Source: Mixta mediterraneensis (lineage in GTDB: Bacteria; Pseudomonadota; Gammaproteobacteria; Enterobacterales; Enterobacteriaceae). From it: a stretch of DNA of 64,000 nt. Under the pieces are notes generated by a model. That model saw only the letters and a list, made by a program, of their open reading frames with translations. It made no database searches and had not been told where the DNA came from. A program made the position numbers and the translations under genes. The stretch spans positions 210,608 to 274,607 of the forward strand of contig NZ_JACFXY010000006.1 in the NCBI RefSeq assembly GCF_014946725.1, written 5' to 3'. Below, piece after piece: positions 19,716 to 29,262 of this stretch; within the stretch, counting starts at the first letter, position 1, and each line of letters opens with the position of its first letter.

Positions 19716-20132
19716 AATTAGCGGCGCATCCTGAAAAGAATCGGCAAAATGAGTGAGTTAGCGCAGGCATCCGTTGATGCCCGGCGATAGTCTACTGGCC
19801 TGGCGAGGAATCACCAACTCTGAGTGTTACAAGGGATTATTTACGTTCAGATTCGCGTCATCACTTTATCATCACGGGCTGCGCCAGCAGGGCGTGTTCC
19901 CCACTCGCTTCAGGCATCGTCTGATTTTATCCCCCGCTAATAAAGCGCGGTGCCGCTCCGCTAAAATCATGCGGCGCTAAAAGACATTGCCAGACAGGCG
20001 GCCGCAAATCATTCAGCCTTTCGTCTGTTGGGAGAGAAGCCCGATCCACGTCCAGCCCCATCAGTGCTCGCCCCGGCAGACGGATTTACCCGATCCCCGC
20101 TTAATGGTTCTTTGCCAGTGCCCAACCTCTTC
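19716..20132. other. 417-bp gap between murJ and yceH
   Basis: No supportable gene is seen. Short frames such as 19774-19980 have no family resemblance and no good ribosome site. In E. coli this slot holds mviM, but I recognised no mviM fragment here. The stretch should contain the murJ promoter. Confidence 0.5.
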
Positions 20133-20765
20133 TTACTGTTCCTGTTGCAGCAACTGCGCTAACTGCGCCTGCAAGGCATTGACGCGTTGCTCCAGCGTGG
20201 CGACGCGTGCGGCTAAATCATTATCGGTTTCTGTGTCAGGCTGAGCTTCTGTCATTTCACCACCAAACAGATGCATAAAACGATTTTCGCGCTTGCCGGG
20301 CTCGCGTGACAAACGCAGCACCATCGCGCCCTCTTCGTGCTCAGTTAACCGTTCCAGCGTGTGTTCTACCTCGGAAACATCAGCAAACTCGTGCAGGCGA
20401 CCACTACGGGTACGCAATTCCCCAGGCGTTTGTGCACCACGCAGAAACAGTAAGGTCAAAATCGCGACTTCAGCGCTGTTTAATTGCAGCTTACCAAAGG
20501 CTGAATTACAGAAGCGCTGTTCATATTTCGCAACGCGCTGACCAAAGCCGTTATTCGAGGTGACCAGATGCTTTTTTACCAGTTGATCGAGCTGTTCCTG
20601 CACCTCGCCCTCGGAGAGATTCATCACCGGCTCGCGGTTAGACTTTTGATTACAGGCGGTAACGACACCATTCAGAGAAAGAGGATACTGTTCTGGCGTC
20701 GTTACCTGTTTCTCCATCAGGCAACCCAACACGCGCAGCGCTGGCGCGGATAAAGCCATCTTCAT
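20133..20765 (-). CDS. yceH: YceH family protein (DUF480)
   Basis: This 210-residue member of the DUF480 winged-helix family has unknown function. The family core [20 protein letters not shown] then [17 protein letters not shown] is nearly identical to E. coli YceH, and [14 protein letters not shown] follows. A C-terminal coiled coil ([19 protein letters not shown]) ends the protein. I set the start at 20765, where an upstream GAGGAA motif is well placed; the frame remains open to 20789. rimJ ends 16 bp upstream on the same strand. Confidence 0.93.
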   Translation of the reverse strand: MKMALSAPALRVLGCLMEKQVTTPEQYPLSLNGVVTACNQKSNREPVMNLSEGEVQEQLDQLVKKHLVTSNNGFGQRVAKYEQRFCNSAFGKLQLNSAEVAILTLLFLRGAQTPGELRTRSGRLHEFADVSEVEHTLERLTEHEEGAMVLRLSREPGKRENRFMHLFGGEMTEAQPDTETDNDLAARVATLEQRVNALQAQLAQLLQQEQ

Positions 20766-20781
20766 ATATAATTCCTCATTA

Positions 20782-21372
20782 TTATCCACGCCGATCTGGC
20801 GTCCATTCCTTGCTGGTTAGCGCCGTCAGCACATGGTCTTGCCAACGCCCGTCAATCAATAAATAGTCTTTGGCATACCCCTCTTTTTCAAAGCCCAGGC
20901 GAGCCAGTAAATTGCCGCTACGCTGATTGTGCGGCATGTAATTGGCCATAATGCGATGAATATTTTGTTGACGCTGCATATAGCGAATGGCGGCCTGCAA
21001 TGCTTCAAACATGAAACCCTGCCCTTGCCATTTCTCGCCAAGCGAATAGCCAAGATAGCAGGCATGAAATGAACCGCGCAGCACGTTGCTGAAATTCGCC
21101 ACGCCACGGACTTCCGTTTCATCAACATCCATCAAAATAAAATAGAAGGCCGAACCTTGTTTGTGCATATCGGTAATAAGCCCAAGACGGGCTTGCCAGC
21201 CCGAAGGGTAGCAATGACTTTCATCACGTACCGGTTCCCACGGCTTGAGAAAGGTGCGGTTTTCCGCGTAATAATCCGCTAACCGCCACGCGTCGCGTTC
21301 GTGTATCAGACGTACCACCAACCGATCGGTGGCCAATCGCACCTTTGGCGCGGCAGAACGATAGCTAAACAT
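20782..21372 (-). CDS. rimJ: Ribosomal protein S5 N-acetyltransferase RimJ
   Basis: RimJ is a GNAT acetyltransferase that acetylates the N-terminal alanine of ribosomal protein S5. The 196-residue product starts [20 protein letters not shown]. It contains the acetyl-CoA binding region [20 protein letters not shown] and the closing [20 protein letters not shown]. The start at 21372 has a CAGGAG site and matches E. coli (194 residues); the frame is open to 21417. Unlike E. coli, no mdtH gene separates it from grxB, which diverges. Confidence 0.95.
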   Translation of the reverse strand: MFSYRSAAPKVRLATDRLVVRLIHERDAWRLADYYAENRTFLKPWEPVRDESHCYPSGWQARLGLITDMHKQGSAFYFILMDVDETEVRGVANFSNVLRGSFHACYLGYSLGEKWQGQGFMFEALQAAIRYMQRQQNIHRIMANYMPHNQRSGNLLARLGFEKEGYAKDYLLIDGRWQDHVLTALTSKEWTPDRRG

Positions 21373-21648
21373 CTGGACTCCTGAAAGACGTGGCTGAAAA
21401 GGATAAGCATTTAACATTTCACTTCACTATAACCGCCGCCTGGGCTGCGGTAAAACGTTACGACTGATCCAGCCACAAACACCTTGATTTAACACCGTAA
21501 ACGCGGTCTGGAGCTGCTGTTCGTGTTGGGGTAGCAATCCCCCATCGCAGGCAGCCGGGTTTGCCCCCTACGCTAATCTCTTCCATACTTCCCGCAAGTC
21601 CGAAAACAGAGCGAATCACTTTCGCTCCGTTAAACAAAGGAGATCGGG

Positions 21649-22296
21649 ATGAAGCTATATATCTATGACCATTGCCCTTTCTGCGTCAAAGCACGCATGA
21701 TTTTCGGCCTGAAAAATATCCCCGTTGAACTCGTTGTGATGCTTAACGATGACGAAACGACGCCAGGTAAACTGGTTGGCCAGAAAATGGCGCCGATCCT
21801 GCAAAAACAAGATGGAAGCGCGATGCCGGAGAGTATGGATATTGTGCGCTTTATTGATAAACAGGATGGCGAACCGTTGATCACTGGCAAAACAAACCCA
21901 GCAATTAGTGACTGGCTTCGTCATATTAATGGCTATGTGAATAAACTGCTGTTACCACGCATTGCTGAAGCGCCTTTTGCTGAGTTCGCAACGCCGGAAG
22001 CGCGTGAATATTTCCGCGCTAAAAAACAGGCCAGTACAGGCGACTTTGAAGAGCTTAAGCGCCATGCCCCAGGCTTTATCAAAAATGTCAGTGATGATTT
22101 ACGCCAGCTGGACAAGCTGATTGTTAAACCCAATGCGGTTAATGGTGAATTATCGGACGATGATATTAATCTGTTCCCGCTGTTGCGCTCCCTGACGCTG
22201 GTCAGCGGTATTGAATGGCCCAGCCGTGTCGCCGATTACCGCGATAATATGGCTAAACAAACCCAGGTTAATCTGCTCTCTTCTATTGCCCGCTAA
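21649..22296 (+). CDS. grxB: Glutaredoxin 2
   Basis: Grx2 is a GST-like glutaredoxin that reduces protein disulfides with glutathione. The 215-residue protein has the thioredoxin-fold N-terminal half with active site CPFC (residues 9-12) and MPESMDIV for glutathione binding. An all-helical GST-type C-terminal half ends ADYRDNMAKQTQVNLLSS. The length equals E. coli (215). An AAGGAG site precedes the ATG. Confidence 0.96.
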   Translation: MKLYIYDHCPFCVKARMIFGLKNIPVELVVMLNDDETTPGKLVGQKMAPILQKQDGSAMPESMDIVRFIDKQDGEPLITGKTNPAISDWLRHINGYVNKLLLPRIAEAPFAEFATPEAREYFRAKKQASTGDFEELKRHAPGFIKNVSDDLRQLDKLIVKPNAVNGELSDDDINLFPLLRSLTLVSGIEWPSRVADYRDNMAKQTQVNLLSSIAR

Positions 22297-22305
22297 ATCT
22301 AACCT

Positions 22306-22333
22306 GATGAGAAGCGTGACAGCGTTTCTCATC
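22306..22333. other. Perfect stem-loop after grxB
   Basis: GATGAGAA (22306-22313) and TTCTCATC (22326-22333) form an 8-bp stem 10 bp past the grxB stop. No T tract follows, so it may be an mRNA-stabilising 3' structure or a weak terminator. Confidence 0.5.
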
Positions 22334-22412
22334 CCTTCCCTGGTGACACTCGCTCTGCATTCAGGCACGCTATGCGCTGCTTTCGCGCACTGATAATCTG
22401 GATGAGGATGGC

Positions 22413-22976
22413 ATGAAGAAGGTCGTTTCGGGGCTTATCGCTCTGTTTTTAGCCGTAATGTTGAGCGGCTGTAATCAACTTACGCAGTACACTATTAGCG
22501 AGCAGGAAATTAACCAGGCGCTACAAAAGCACAATAACTACGCAAAAGATGTCGGCGTTGCCGGACTGATTAATGCGCATATTGTTCTGAACAACCTCAG
22601 CAGCCAAATCGGCCGTGAAGAACCGGGGAAAATCACGCTATCGGGTGAGGCAAAAATTAATGTGAGTTCGCTTTTTGGACCGCAGCAGGCCAATATGCAG
22701 CTGAAAATGAAAGCGCAACCGTATTTCGATCAACAACAAGGCGCAATCTACCTGCGCGATCTTGAAATTGTAGACGCGCAGGTGCAACCGGAAAAAATGG
22801 CATCCGTCATGAAAACCCTGACACCGTATCTGAACCAGTCGCTGAAAAGCTATTTCGATCAGAAACCCGCTTATATACTGAGTGAAGACCGTAGCAAAGC
22901 TGAGTCGCTGGCGAAAAAATTTGCCAAAGGACTTGAAGTAAAACCTGGCCAGCTCATTATTCCCTTCACCCATTAA
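22413..22976 (+). CDS. yceB: YceB family lipoprotein (DUF1439)
   Basis: This 187-residue lipoprotein has signal peptide [17 protein letters not shown] followed by lipobox SGC (Cys20). The mature part belongs to the DUF1439/YceB family, a tubular lipid-binding-like fold of unknown function, with [12 protein letters not shown] near the start as in E. coli YceB. Residue +2 after the Cys is Asn, so outer-membrane sorting is expected. It sits between grxB and pyrC, as in E. coli. Confidence 0.9.
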   Translation: MKKVVSGLIALFLAVMLSGCNQLTQYTISEQEINQALQKHNNYAKDVGVAGLINAHIVLNNLSSQIGREEPGKITLSGEAKINVSSLFGPQQANMQLKMKAQPYFDQQQGAIYLRDLEIVDAQVQPEKMASVMKTLTPYLNQSLKSYFDQKPAYILSEDRSKAESLAKKFAKGLEVKPGQLIIPFTH

Positions 22977-22984
22977 TCATTACA

Positions 22985-23011
22985 CCGCGCCGCCTGGCGC
23001 GGTTTTCTTTT
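22985..23011 (+). terminator. yceB intrinsic terminator
   Basis: CCGCGCC (22985-22991) pairs with GGCGCGG (22996-23002) around a 4-nt loop, followed by TTTTCTTTT. It lies 8 bp past the stop. Confidence 0.88.
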
Positions 23012-23029
23012 CTTCTGCGCAAAAACCAG

Positions 23030-23058
23030 GTGCAAACGGTTGCCCGAAACCTTATGCT
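23030..23058 (+). promoter_or_regulatory. pyrC promoter with PurR-like operator
   Basis: A near-match to the PurR operator (GTGCAAACGGTTGCCC, 23030-23045; conserved core GCAAACG) overlaps a plausible -35 hexamer (TGCAAA, 23031-23036). TATGCT at 23053-23058 is the matching -10 with a 16-bp spacer. E. coli pyrC is also repressed by PurR, so both position and pattern agree. Confidence 0.6.
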
Positions 23059-23062
23059 TAGA

Positions 23063-23102
23063 CCCCGGCCTAAACGTGCCTTTCGTTTCCTTTCTGCCGG
23101 AG
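23063..23102 (+). promoter_or_regulatory. pyrC leader hairpin hiding the ribosome site
   Basis: CCCCGGC (23063-23069), at the expected transcript start, can pair with GCCGGAG (23096-23102), which contains the pyrC Shine-Dalgarno GGAG (23099-23102). Only the second C is unpaired. E. coli and Salmonella pyrC use start-site switching: CTP-rich cells start at an upstream C and form the hairpin, while pyrimidine-poor cells start further in and leave the site free. The run of four Cs here fits that scheme. Confidence 0.7.
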
Positions 23103-23110
23103 CCTCATTG

Positions 23111-24157
23111 ATGACTGCACAACCTCAGCAACTTACCATCCGCCGTCCAGACGACTGGCATATCCATCTGCGTGATGACGAGATGCTCAACACCGTCTTG
23201 CCCTATACCAGCGCGGTAAATGCTCGTGCCATCGTGATGCCAAATCTGGTGCCGCCAGTCACCAGCGTGGCGGCAGCGGAAGCTTATCGCGACCGCATTC
23301 TGGCGGCATTACCCGCCGATCATGTTTTTACCCCTTTAATGACCTGCTATTTAACCGATTCGCTGGACCCGGATGAGATCGAGCGCGGTTTTACCGCAGG
23401 TTTATTCACCGCTGCCAAACTGTATCCAGCGCATGCCACCACCAACTCCAGTCACGGCGTGAGGAATATCGCCTCAATCGCCAGCGTGCTGGAGCGTATG
23501 CAGAAACTGGCTATGCCGCTGCTGGTCCATGGCGAAGTAACCGATGCGCATATTGATATTTTTGATCGCGAAGCGCGCTTTATCGAAACGGTAATGGAGC
23601 CGCTGCGTAAGCAATTCCCTGAATTAAAAGTGGTAATGGAACACATCACCACTAAAGAGGCGGCGGAATATGTCGAAGCGGCTAATGAAAAGCTTGGCGC
23701 AACCCTTACACCTCAGCATTTGATGTTCAACCGCAATCACATGCTGGTAGGCGGTATTCGTCCACATCTTTATTGCCTACCGATTTTAAAGCGCAACGTG
23801 CATCAGAATGCCCTGCGTAAAGTCGTTGCCAGCGGTCATCCACGCTTTTTCCTTGGTACTGACACCGCGCCACATTTACAGCATTTAAAAGAAGCCAGCT
23901 GCGGTTGTGCCGGTGTATTTAATGCTCCGACATCACTGTCTGCTTACGCCACCGTTTTTGAAGAACTGGATGCCTTGCAGCATTTTGAAGCTTTTTGTTC
24001 TGAGAATGGACCACGCTTTTATGGCCTGCCGCTTAATGAAGGCACCCTTACACTGGTACGTGAGCCGTGGACAGTAGAAACTAAAAACGAAATGGGCGCA
24101 CATACCCTGATTCCTTTCCTGGCCGGTGAAACGTTAAACTGGCGCGTTAAAGTGTAA
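23111..24157 (+). CDS. pyrC: Dihydroorotase
   Basis: PyrC closes carbamoyl-aspartate to dihydroorotate in pyrimidine synthesis. The 348-residue class II enzyme has the metal-binding motif DWHIHLRD near the N-terminus and the [18 protein letters not shown] segment with the carboxylated lysine. It also has LLVHGEV, MEHITT and FLGTDTAPH. The length equals E. coli (348). The start was set at 23111 ([16 protein letters not shown]), which has GGAG 8 bp upstream. An in-frame extension to 23030 would run through the promoter and leader. Confidence 0.97.
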   Translation: MTAQPQQLTIRRPDDWHIHLRDDEMLNTVLPYTSAVNARAIVMPNLVPPVTSVAAAEAYRDRILAALPADHVFTPLMTCYLTDSLDPDEIERGFTAGLFTAAKLYPAHATTNSSHGVRNIASIASVLERMQKLAMPLLVHGEVTDAHIDIFDREARFIETVMEPLRKQFPELKVVMEHITTKEAAEYVEAANEKLGATLTPQHLMFNRNHMLVGGIRPHLYCLPILKRNVHQNALRKVVASGHPRFFLGTDTAPHLQHLKEASCGCAGVFNAPTSLSAYATVFEELDALQHFEAFCSENGPRFYGLPLNEGTLTLVREPWTVETKNEMGAHTLIPFLAGETLNWRVKV

Positions 24158-24181
24158 TATCGCTTGCCTCCAGAGAGTTGT

Positions 24182-24201
24182 TACTGTAAATATACACAGT
24201 A
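24182..24201 (+). promoter_or_regulatory. LexA operator of dinI
   Basis: TACTGTAAATATACACAGTA (24182-24201) matches the SOS box consensus TACTGTATATATATACAGTA at 17 of 20 positions and has the invariant CTGT-N8-ACAG. It lies 18 bp before the dinI start. Confidence 0.95.
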
Positions 24202-24219
24202 TATTTTCTGGGGGATTTT

Positions 24220-24465
24220 ATGCGTATCGAAATTACCGTTGCCAGAACCCAACCTTTTCCTCCTGGCGCACTGGATGCCCTGAGCCAGGAGCTTGCACGC
24301 CGCATTGATGAGCAACTCCCTGATGCCGTTCATTACATCAAGGTGCGTTATGCCTCTACCAGTCAACTTAGCGTATTAGGTGGCGGCAAAGAGACACGTG
24401 ACCAAATCAGCGATATTTTGCAGCAAACCTGGGAAAGTGCTGATGACTGGTTTATGACCGATTAA
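24220..24465 (+). CDS. dinI: DNA damage-inducible protein I
   Basis: DinI binds RecA and modulates RecA filaments and LexA/UmuD cleavage during the SOS response. The 81-residue protein is identical in length to E. coli DinI. It begins MRIEITVARTQP and ends in the acidic helix ISDILQQTWESADDWFMTD that contacts RecA. Its own LexA box shows SOS control. Confidence 0.96.
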   Translation: MRIEITVARTQPFPPGALDALSQELARRIDEQLPDAVHYIKVRYASTSQLSVLGGGKETRDQISDILQQTWESADDWFMTD

Positions 24466-24486
24466 CCGCCACTGTGCTGTTTTTCG

Positions 24487-24511
24487 CCGGGCTTCGCCGC
24501 CCGGTTTTTTT
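24487..24511 (+). terminator. dinI intrinsic terminator
   Basis: CCGGGC (24487-24492) pairs with GCCCGG (24499-24504) around a 6-nt loop, followed by a T7 run. It lies 21 bp past the dinI stop. Confidence 0.88.
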
Positions 24512-24611
24512 CTGTTTTTCCGCTCTCGCCATAACCCCTTCCTGCAACTAGACTCTGATTGATCAATCCCCTATCCTTGCGCTCGTCATGCTTAACAGGA
24601 GGTGCGACAAC

Positions 24612-24881
24612 ATGAATACTGAAAAACCGGAAGAGGCGATGACGTTTGGTGAGCTGTTGACGCTCATTGGCGAGCAGCAACGTCGCCTGACCGTGCTGGA
24701 AAATGCTTTCTCCAGCCTGATTTTCTGCCTGGACGATCGCGCCAGTCAGCTACTGGTGCATAATCTGTCACTGGAAGCGCAAAATCAAAATCATGATGAA
24801 CAACTGCAGCAGCACTTTGCCCGACTGGTGGAAACGTTACAAAAACGCAACGGTGGGACAACACCTGAAACGCTGGCTTAA
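24612..24881 (+). CDS. Small helical protein of unknown function
   Basis: I do not recognise this 89-residue protein with confidence. It has an excellent ribosome site (AGGAGGT at 24597-24603, 8 bp before the ATG), its own terminator (24945-24976) and normal codon use, so it is likely real. The sequence is Leu/Gln/Glu-rich and predicted all-helical (for example GELLTLIGEQQRRLTVLENA), with one Cys and no membrane segment. Size, helical make-up and location in a stress-gene neighbourhood loosely resemble the RpoS anti-adaptor IraP, but that is a weak guess. E. coli has no gene between dinI and bssS. Confidence 0.75.
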   Translation: MNTEKPEEAMTFGELLTLIGEQQRRLTVLENAFSSLIFCLDDRASQLLVHNLSLEAQNQNHDEQLQQHFARLVETLQKRNGGTTPETLA

Positions 24882-24944
24882 TGACAGCCTTATGTCATTT
24901 TGCAATTTATAAAACAGCCGCTTTGACATTTTAATTTATGCTTT

Positions 24945-24976
24945 AAAATGCCTGTTTCATCAGGCATTTTATTTTT
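24945..24976 (+). terminator. Intrinsic terminator after the 89-aa gene
   Basis: AAAATGCCTG (24945-24954) pairs perfectly with CAGGCATTTT (24961-24970) around a 6-nt loop and runs into TTTTATTTTT. The symmetric A and T flanks would also allow termination on the other strand. Confidence 0.88.
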
Positions 24977-25140
24977 CTCTTTCATGCTTTTTTAAAGTAA
25001 TTGTCCGAGTCACCGGCGCTTCACGCAATTTTTAGTCAGTAAAAGGCTATTTTACTGTTATAATTGTTCCGCTACTGGAATAAAAAAGCCGCATTGAACC
25101 TCATCAAGCACTTCGTTTAACGAGTAATAAGGAGGTTATA

Positions 25141-25395
25141 ATGGACAGAAATAAAGATGTGATTCAGACCCATTCACTGGTGGGTTGGGACATCAGTACC
25201 GTTGACAGCTACGATGCCATGATGATCCGCCTGCACTCGCTCTCATCGCAAGAGCAAAAAGAAGAAGAAGCAGACGTTGGTCCTACTTACTGGCTGACAA
25301 CGGATGTGGCAAGGCAGTTCATTTCTATCCTTGAAGCGGGCATCGCCAAGATAGAATCTGCCGAGCAGGTAGAACGACTCCTTAAGAAACATTAA
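25141..25395 (+). CDS. bssS: Biofilm formation regulator BssS
   Basis: BssS (YceP) is a small cytosolic protein linked in E. coli to biofilm formation, indole and stationary-phase signalling. The 84-residue product equals E. coli in length and keeps the blocks VIQTHSLVGWDISTVDSYDA and LTTDVARQFISILEAGIAKI. The ATG follows GGAGGT with good spacing. It lies between the dinI region and solA, as in E. coli, with its own terminator. Confidence 0.94.
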   Translation: MDRNKDVIQTHSLVGWDISTVDSYDAMMIRLHSLSSQEQKEEEADVGPTYWLTTDVARQFISILEAGIAKIESAEQVERLLKKH

Positions 25396-25411
25396 TTCCT
25401 GCCACATCAAG

Positions 25412-25435
25412 AGGCGCCCCACGGGGTGCCTTTTT
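25412..25435 (+). terminator. bssS intrinsic terminator
   Basis: AGGCGCCCC (25412-25420) pairs with GGGGTGCCT (about 25423-25431) with one G-T pair, followed by T4. It lies 16 bp past the stop. Confidence 0.85.
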
Positions 25436-25491
25436 CGTTTCTGTTTCTGGTATGCTTTTGATCGTGTGACCTTTTCAGGAGTTTCGTCTCA

Positions 25492-26610
25492 ATGATTTAT
25501 GATCTTATTGTGGTAGGTAGCGGCTCTATTGGCGCAGCGGCAGGATTTTACGCAACGCAAGCCGGCTTGTCGGTATTGATGATCGACAGCAGCCATCCAC
25601 CGCACAACCAGGGCACGCATCACGGCGATAGTCGCTTGATTCGCCACGCGTATGGTGAAGGCGAGCGCTATGTGCCGCTGGTCCTGCGGGCGCAAACGCT
25701 TTGGGACGAGCTGGAACAGCAGGCAGGTGAACGCATTATGCACCGGAGCGGTGTACTTAACCTGGCCCCTCTGCAATCGGATTTTATTAATAACGTGATC
25801 GAGAGCGCCAAAACCTGGCAACTGAATGTTCAGGTGATGCAGGCTGATGAAGTGCGTAAACGCTGGCCGCAGTTAAACGTACCCGATGGGTATCTCGGCG
25901 TGTTTGAACCTCAATCAGGTTATTTAAAATGCGAGCAAGCGGTGCGTAGCTATATTCATCTGGCTGAACAAGCGGGCTGCGCGCAATTGTTTAATTGTCC
26001 GGTTAGCGAGATAGGTTATGACGGTGATTTACAGCAGGTCACAACGCTGGACGGCACGTTCCGTTCACGCAAAATATTAATCAGCGTAGGGACATGGGTA
26101 AGCACACTGATCCTAGGTTTACCGGTGACGCCAACACGTAAAGTTTTCGCCTGGTATCAGGCTGATGGGCGTTACAGTGAAAACAATCAGTTTCCCGGCT
26201 TTACCGTTGAGATGGAAAACGGTAGCCAGTTCTACGGTTTTCCTGCCGATAATAATGCATTAAAAGTCGGACGCCACGATGGCGGGCAGCCAATGCAACA
26301 ACCGAGCGATCGCAAACCTTTCGGCAGCGTAGCGGCGGATGGCAGCGAAGCATTTGGTTTCTTACGTCAGTTTTTGCCGGGCGTTGGCGTTTGCCTGCAC
26401 GGTGAAGCCTGTAGTTATGATTTCAGTCCCGATGAAGATTTTATTATTGATACCTTACTCGGCGATCAGAATCGCTTAGTGATAACCGGTTTAAGCGGGC
26501 ACGGTTTTAAATTTGCCAGCGTTTTAGGTGAATTAGCCGCTGAATTTGCCCAGAATAAGCCCTTCTCATTTGATCTCACGCCCTTTTCACTGTCGCGTTT
26601 TTCTTCGTAA
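25492..26610 (+). CDS. solA: N-methyl-L-tryptophan oxidase (sarcosine oxidase family)
   Basis: SolA oxidatively demethylates N-methyl-L-tryptophan and related N-methyl amino acids with a covalently bound FAD. The 372-residue protein (E. coli 372) opens with the Rossmann motif [19 protein letters not shown]. The cysteine of [14 protein letters not shown], near residue 310, is in place for FAD attachment. [15 protein letters not shown], close to the C-terminus, is the usual FAD-contact block. It follows bssS as in E. coli, without the yceO/yceJ genes downstream. Confidence 0.93.
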   Translation: MIYDLIVVGSGSIGAAAGFYATQAGLSVLMIDSSHPPHNQGTHHGDSRLIRHAYGEGERYVPLVLRAQTLWDELEQQAGERIMHRSGVLNLAPLQSDFINNVIESAKTWQLNVQVMQADEVRKRWPQLNVPDGYLGVFEPQSGYLKCEQAVRSYIHLAEQAGCAQLFNCPVSEIGYDGDLQQVTTLDGTFRSRKILISVGTWVSTLILGLPVTPTRKVFAWYQADGRYSENNQFPGFTVEMENGSQFYGFPADNNALKVGRHDGGQPMQQPSDRKPFGSVAADGSEAFGFLRQFLPGVGVCLHGEACSYDFSPDEDFIIDTLLGDQNRLVITGLSGHGFKFASVLGELAAEFAQNKPFSFDLTPFSLSRFSS

Positions 26611-26616
26611 CCCGCA

Positions 26617-26640
26617 GGCGGCCTTAATATTACGGTCGCC
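26617..26640 (+). terminator. Possible terminator after solA
   Basis: GGCGGCC (26617-26623) pairs with GGTCGCC (26634-26640), including one G-T pair, around a 10-nt AT-rich loop. Only a short GTTT follows, so strength is uncertain. Confidence 0.4.
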
Positions 26641-26801
26641 GTTTGACATTAACTGACGCATTTAAACATCCCACTTTGCTTTTTTTGGGCTGCCTTCGTC
26701 CGTAACGTTAATTTTTATTCTGGTTTATTTATCGCTCAGTTAATTACGCCAGCGTTGCTCAATAACATGCCGCAAAATAGGCTTAATAATTTATAAATTT
26801 T

Positions 26802-27007
26802 ACCTTAAATGGTGACTCTCGGCAGCTAACGCTGGAAGTGAATCTGTTGGGTAAAGGCAAAGATATCTGGGGCGTTTAGAGTGTGAAGCAGAAGGCAAAG
26901 TGGCGTAGAGAGTTTTCAATATTAGCCAGAATCTGGACCCAGCCTCACAAAAATTTCAGCTATTGACCGGGGTTGAAGACGCACCTCGGGAAAAAATGAC
27001 CGCCTGA
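26802..27007 (+). pseudogene. yceI: Decayed 3' end of yceI
   Basis: YceI is a periplasmic lipocalin-like polyisoprenoid-binding protein. No intact gene exists here, but translated pieces match the YceI C-terminus in order. Frame one reads TLNGDSRQLTLEV then NLLGKGKDIWGV, ending at a stop near 26877. A shifted frame then reads ECEAEGKVA, a stop, RVFNISQNLDPASQKFQLL and TGVEDAPREK, with a final stop at 27005-27007. E. coli YceI has TLNGVTKPVTLEA, GQGDDPWGG, FEAEGKI and LGPASQ in the same order. The location between solA and trhO and the strand agree with E. coli synteny. The 5' two thirds are missing. Confidence 0.85.
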
Positions 27008-27030
27008 AGTGGGCCTCCAGGCGGCCTGGA

Positions 27031-28080
27031 TTATTCCTTAAACGGCGCTGGAATGGTCATGTTCAGCAGTCCACGCGACTTATTGAACACTTTATTGCCA
27101 TTTTCACGACCGGCGCGACGTGCGCGCTGCTCTTCAGGCGAGAGTTTCGCTTCTTCCTGACATAGCGGGCTACAGCAGTTTTCATACTTTACTGCACAGG
27201 CCGGACACTGAATAAACAGCAAATGGCAGCCGTCGTTTACGCAATTCACATGCGTATCACAGGATGCTCCACATTGATGACAATGTGACAGCACATCATC
27301 TGAAATGCGCTCTCCCATGCGTTCGTCAAAAACAAAATTCTTACCTTTGAAACGTACCGGTAAGCCTTGCTCACGTGCACGGCGGGCATATTCGATGATA
27401 CCGCCTTCGATATGATAAACATCTTCGAAGCCGTTATGACGCATCCACGCACTTGCCTTTTCACAGCGAATACCGCCGGTGCAGTACATGACAATTTTCT
27501 TATCTTTTTGATCCTGCAACATATCAATAGCCATCGGCAACTGATCGCGGAAGGTGTCAGCAGGCACTTCCATCGCGTTGTCAAAATGTCCGACTTCATA
27601 TTCGTAGTGGTTACGCATATCGACAAATACGGCGTCAGGATCGTCCAGCATGGCGTTCACATCAGCCGCTTTTAAGTAGCTGCCGACGTTGCTGGCATCG
27701 AAAGTAGGATCTTCAATACCATCCGCTACAATACGGTCACGTACTTTCAGTCGCAGCACCCAAAAAGATTTGCCATCGTCGTCCAGCGCCACGTTCATAC
27801 GCAGGTTATTCAAGGCAGCGTCAAAACCGTAAAGGAATGACTTCATCTTTTCATACAGGCTGGCAGGCACGCTGATCTGTGCATTAATCCCTTCATGGGC
27901 AACATAAACGCGACCAAAAACGTTAAGTCCGGTTAACCCCTGATAAAGCGCATCACGAAAGGCTTTCGGATCGGCGATATGGAAGTACTTATAGAAAGAG
28001 ACAGTGGTGCGCGGTTCGGTTTCAGCCAACATACGCGCCTTCAGCTCTTTATTGGAAACAAGGTTGTGTAACACTGGCAT
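27031..28080 (-). CDS. trhO: tRNA uridine(34) hydroxylase TrhO
   Basis: TrhO (YceA) is a rhodanese-family enzyme that makes 5-hydroxyuridine at tRNA position 34. The 349-residue product has an N-terminal UPF0176-type domain ([24 protein letters not shown]). The rhodanese domain carries the active-site loop [14 protein letters not shown] cysteine-rich, probably zinc-binding C-terminal part ([30 protein letters not shown]) follows. The start at 28080 ([10 protein letters not shown]) matches E. coli (350 residues); the frame extends to 28149 without support. Confidence 0.95.
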   Translation of the reverse strand: MPVLHNLVSNKELKARMLAETEPRTTVSFYKYFHIADPKAFRDALYQGLTGLNVFGRVYVAHEGINAQISVPASLYEKMKSFLYGFDAALNNLRMNVALDDDGKSFWVLRLKVRDRIVADGIEDPTFDASNVGSYLKAADVNAMLDDPDAVFVDMRNHYEYEVGHFDNAMEVPADTFRDQLPMAIDMLQDQKDKKIVMYCTGGIRCEKASAWMRHNGFEDVYHIEGGIIEYARRAREQGLPVRFKGKNFVFDERMGERISDDVLSHCHQCGASCDTHVNCVNDGCHLLFIQCPACAVKYENCCSPLCQEEAKLSPEEQRARRAGRENGNKVFNKSRGLLNMTIPAPFKE

Positions 28081-28324
28081 GGTGTTCGTTCCTGTCATCA
28101 ATAGAAGAAATTTAGCGCGCACATGATACCTGAAATCATCAGGATGCAAAGAGCATACGGAAAATTGATCTCAATTCATGACAAATGTGTGTTTCGTCTG
28201 CAATGCTTAGCAGCGTGCTACAACTGCTTGTAATATTTCAGCCCAAGGCAAAAACTGGCACAATAGGAAAAATCAACGAGATAACGGCACCATAAGGTGC
28301 GTGACGCAGGATAATGACATCCAC

Positions 28325-29248
28325 ATGACCCAATTGCCTCAATTTTCGCGTGAACTTCTTCATCCCCGCTACTGGTTAACCTGGCTGGGGGTTATTTTTC
28401 TTTATATTTTAGTGCTACTTCCTTATCCGCTTCTCTATGTTTTAGGTTGTGGGATTGGTCGTATTGGCATGCGATTTATGAAGCGTCGCGTCAATATTGC
28501 ACGGCGAAATCTGGAACTCTGCTTCCCGCAGATGCCCGTAAACGATCGTGAAGCGATGGTAAAGCATAATTTTGAATCGGTTGGAATGGGATTAATCGAA
28601 ACCGGGATGGCGTGGTTTTGGCCAGACTGGCGTATCAACAAATGGCATAAGCCGTCTGGGCTTGAGCACATCCAGCAGGCACGCGACACGCATCGTGGCG
28701 TGCTGTTAATTGGTATGCACTTTCTGACATTAGAAATTGGTGCCCGTATGTTTGGCATTCATAATCCCGGCATTGGGGTTTATCGTCCAAATGACAATAA
28801 GCTTATTGACTGGTTACAGGTACATGGCCGCATGCGTTCAAATAAAAGTATGCTGGATCGAAAAGATCTCAAGGGCATGATTCGGGCCCTGAAAGGCGGT
28901 GATATTCTCTGGTACGCACCAGACCATGACTATGGTCCACGTAGCAGCGTGTTCGTACCTTTTTTTGCTGTTGAGAATGCCGCGACTACGGTGGGTACAC
29001 ATATGTTGATACGCACCAGTAAACCTGCGGTGATCCCTTTTGTTCCGCGCCGTTTGCCCGAAGGACGAGGTTATGAATTAATGATTCTACCGGATGTCAG
29101 CGAACAATTTTCCCTTGAAAGTGATGCTGATACCGCAATGCATATGAATAAAATAGTAGAAGAAGGCGTTTTATTAGCGCCAGAGCAATATATGTGGCTG
29201 CATCGTCGTTTCAAAACCAGACCGGAAAACGAACCGCCGCGTTATTAA
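28325..29248 (+). CDS. lpxL: Kdo2-lipid IVA lauroyltransferase LpxL
   Basis: LpxL adds the laurate secondary acyl chain to Kdo2-lipid IVA at the inner membrane. The 307-residue protein starts [20 protein letters not shown], with one N-terminal membrane helix ([15 protein letters not shown]). The catalytic HX4E motif is [52 protein letters not shown] and [11 protein letters not shown] are all conserved with E. coli HtrB/LpxL. An upstream in-frame GTG at 28301 is possible; the ATG at 28325 fits the E. coli start. It diverges from trhO. Confidence 0.95.
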   Translation: MTQLPQFSRELLHPRYWLTWLGVIFLYILVLLPYPLLYVLGCGIGRIGMRFMKRRVNIARRNLELCFPQMPVNDREAMVKHNFESVGMGLIETGMAWFWPDWRINKWHKPSGLEHIQQARDTHRGVLLIGMHFLTLEIGARMFGIHNPGIGVYRPNDNKLIDWLQVHGRMRSNKSMLDRKDLKGMIRALKGGDILWYAPDHDYGPRSSVFVPFFAVENAATTVGTHMLIRTSKPAVIPFVPRRLPEGRGYELMILPDVSEQFSLESDADTAMHMNKIVEEGVLLAPEQYMWLHRRFKTRPENEPPRY

Positions 29249-29262
29249 CGGCTAACAGATAA

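Noticed and set aside
19774..19980. 68-codon frame between murJ and yceH
   Set aside because: No ribosome site, odd composition, and no match to mviM or another known family.
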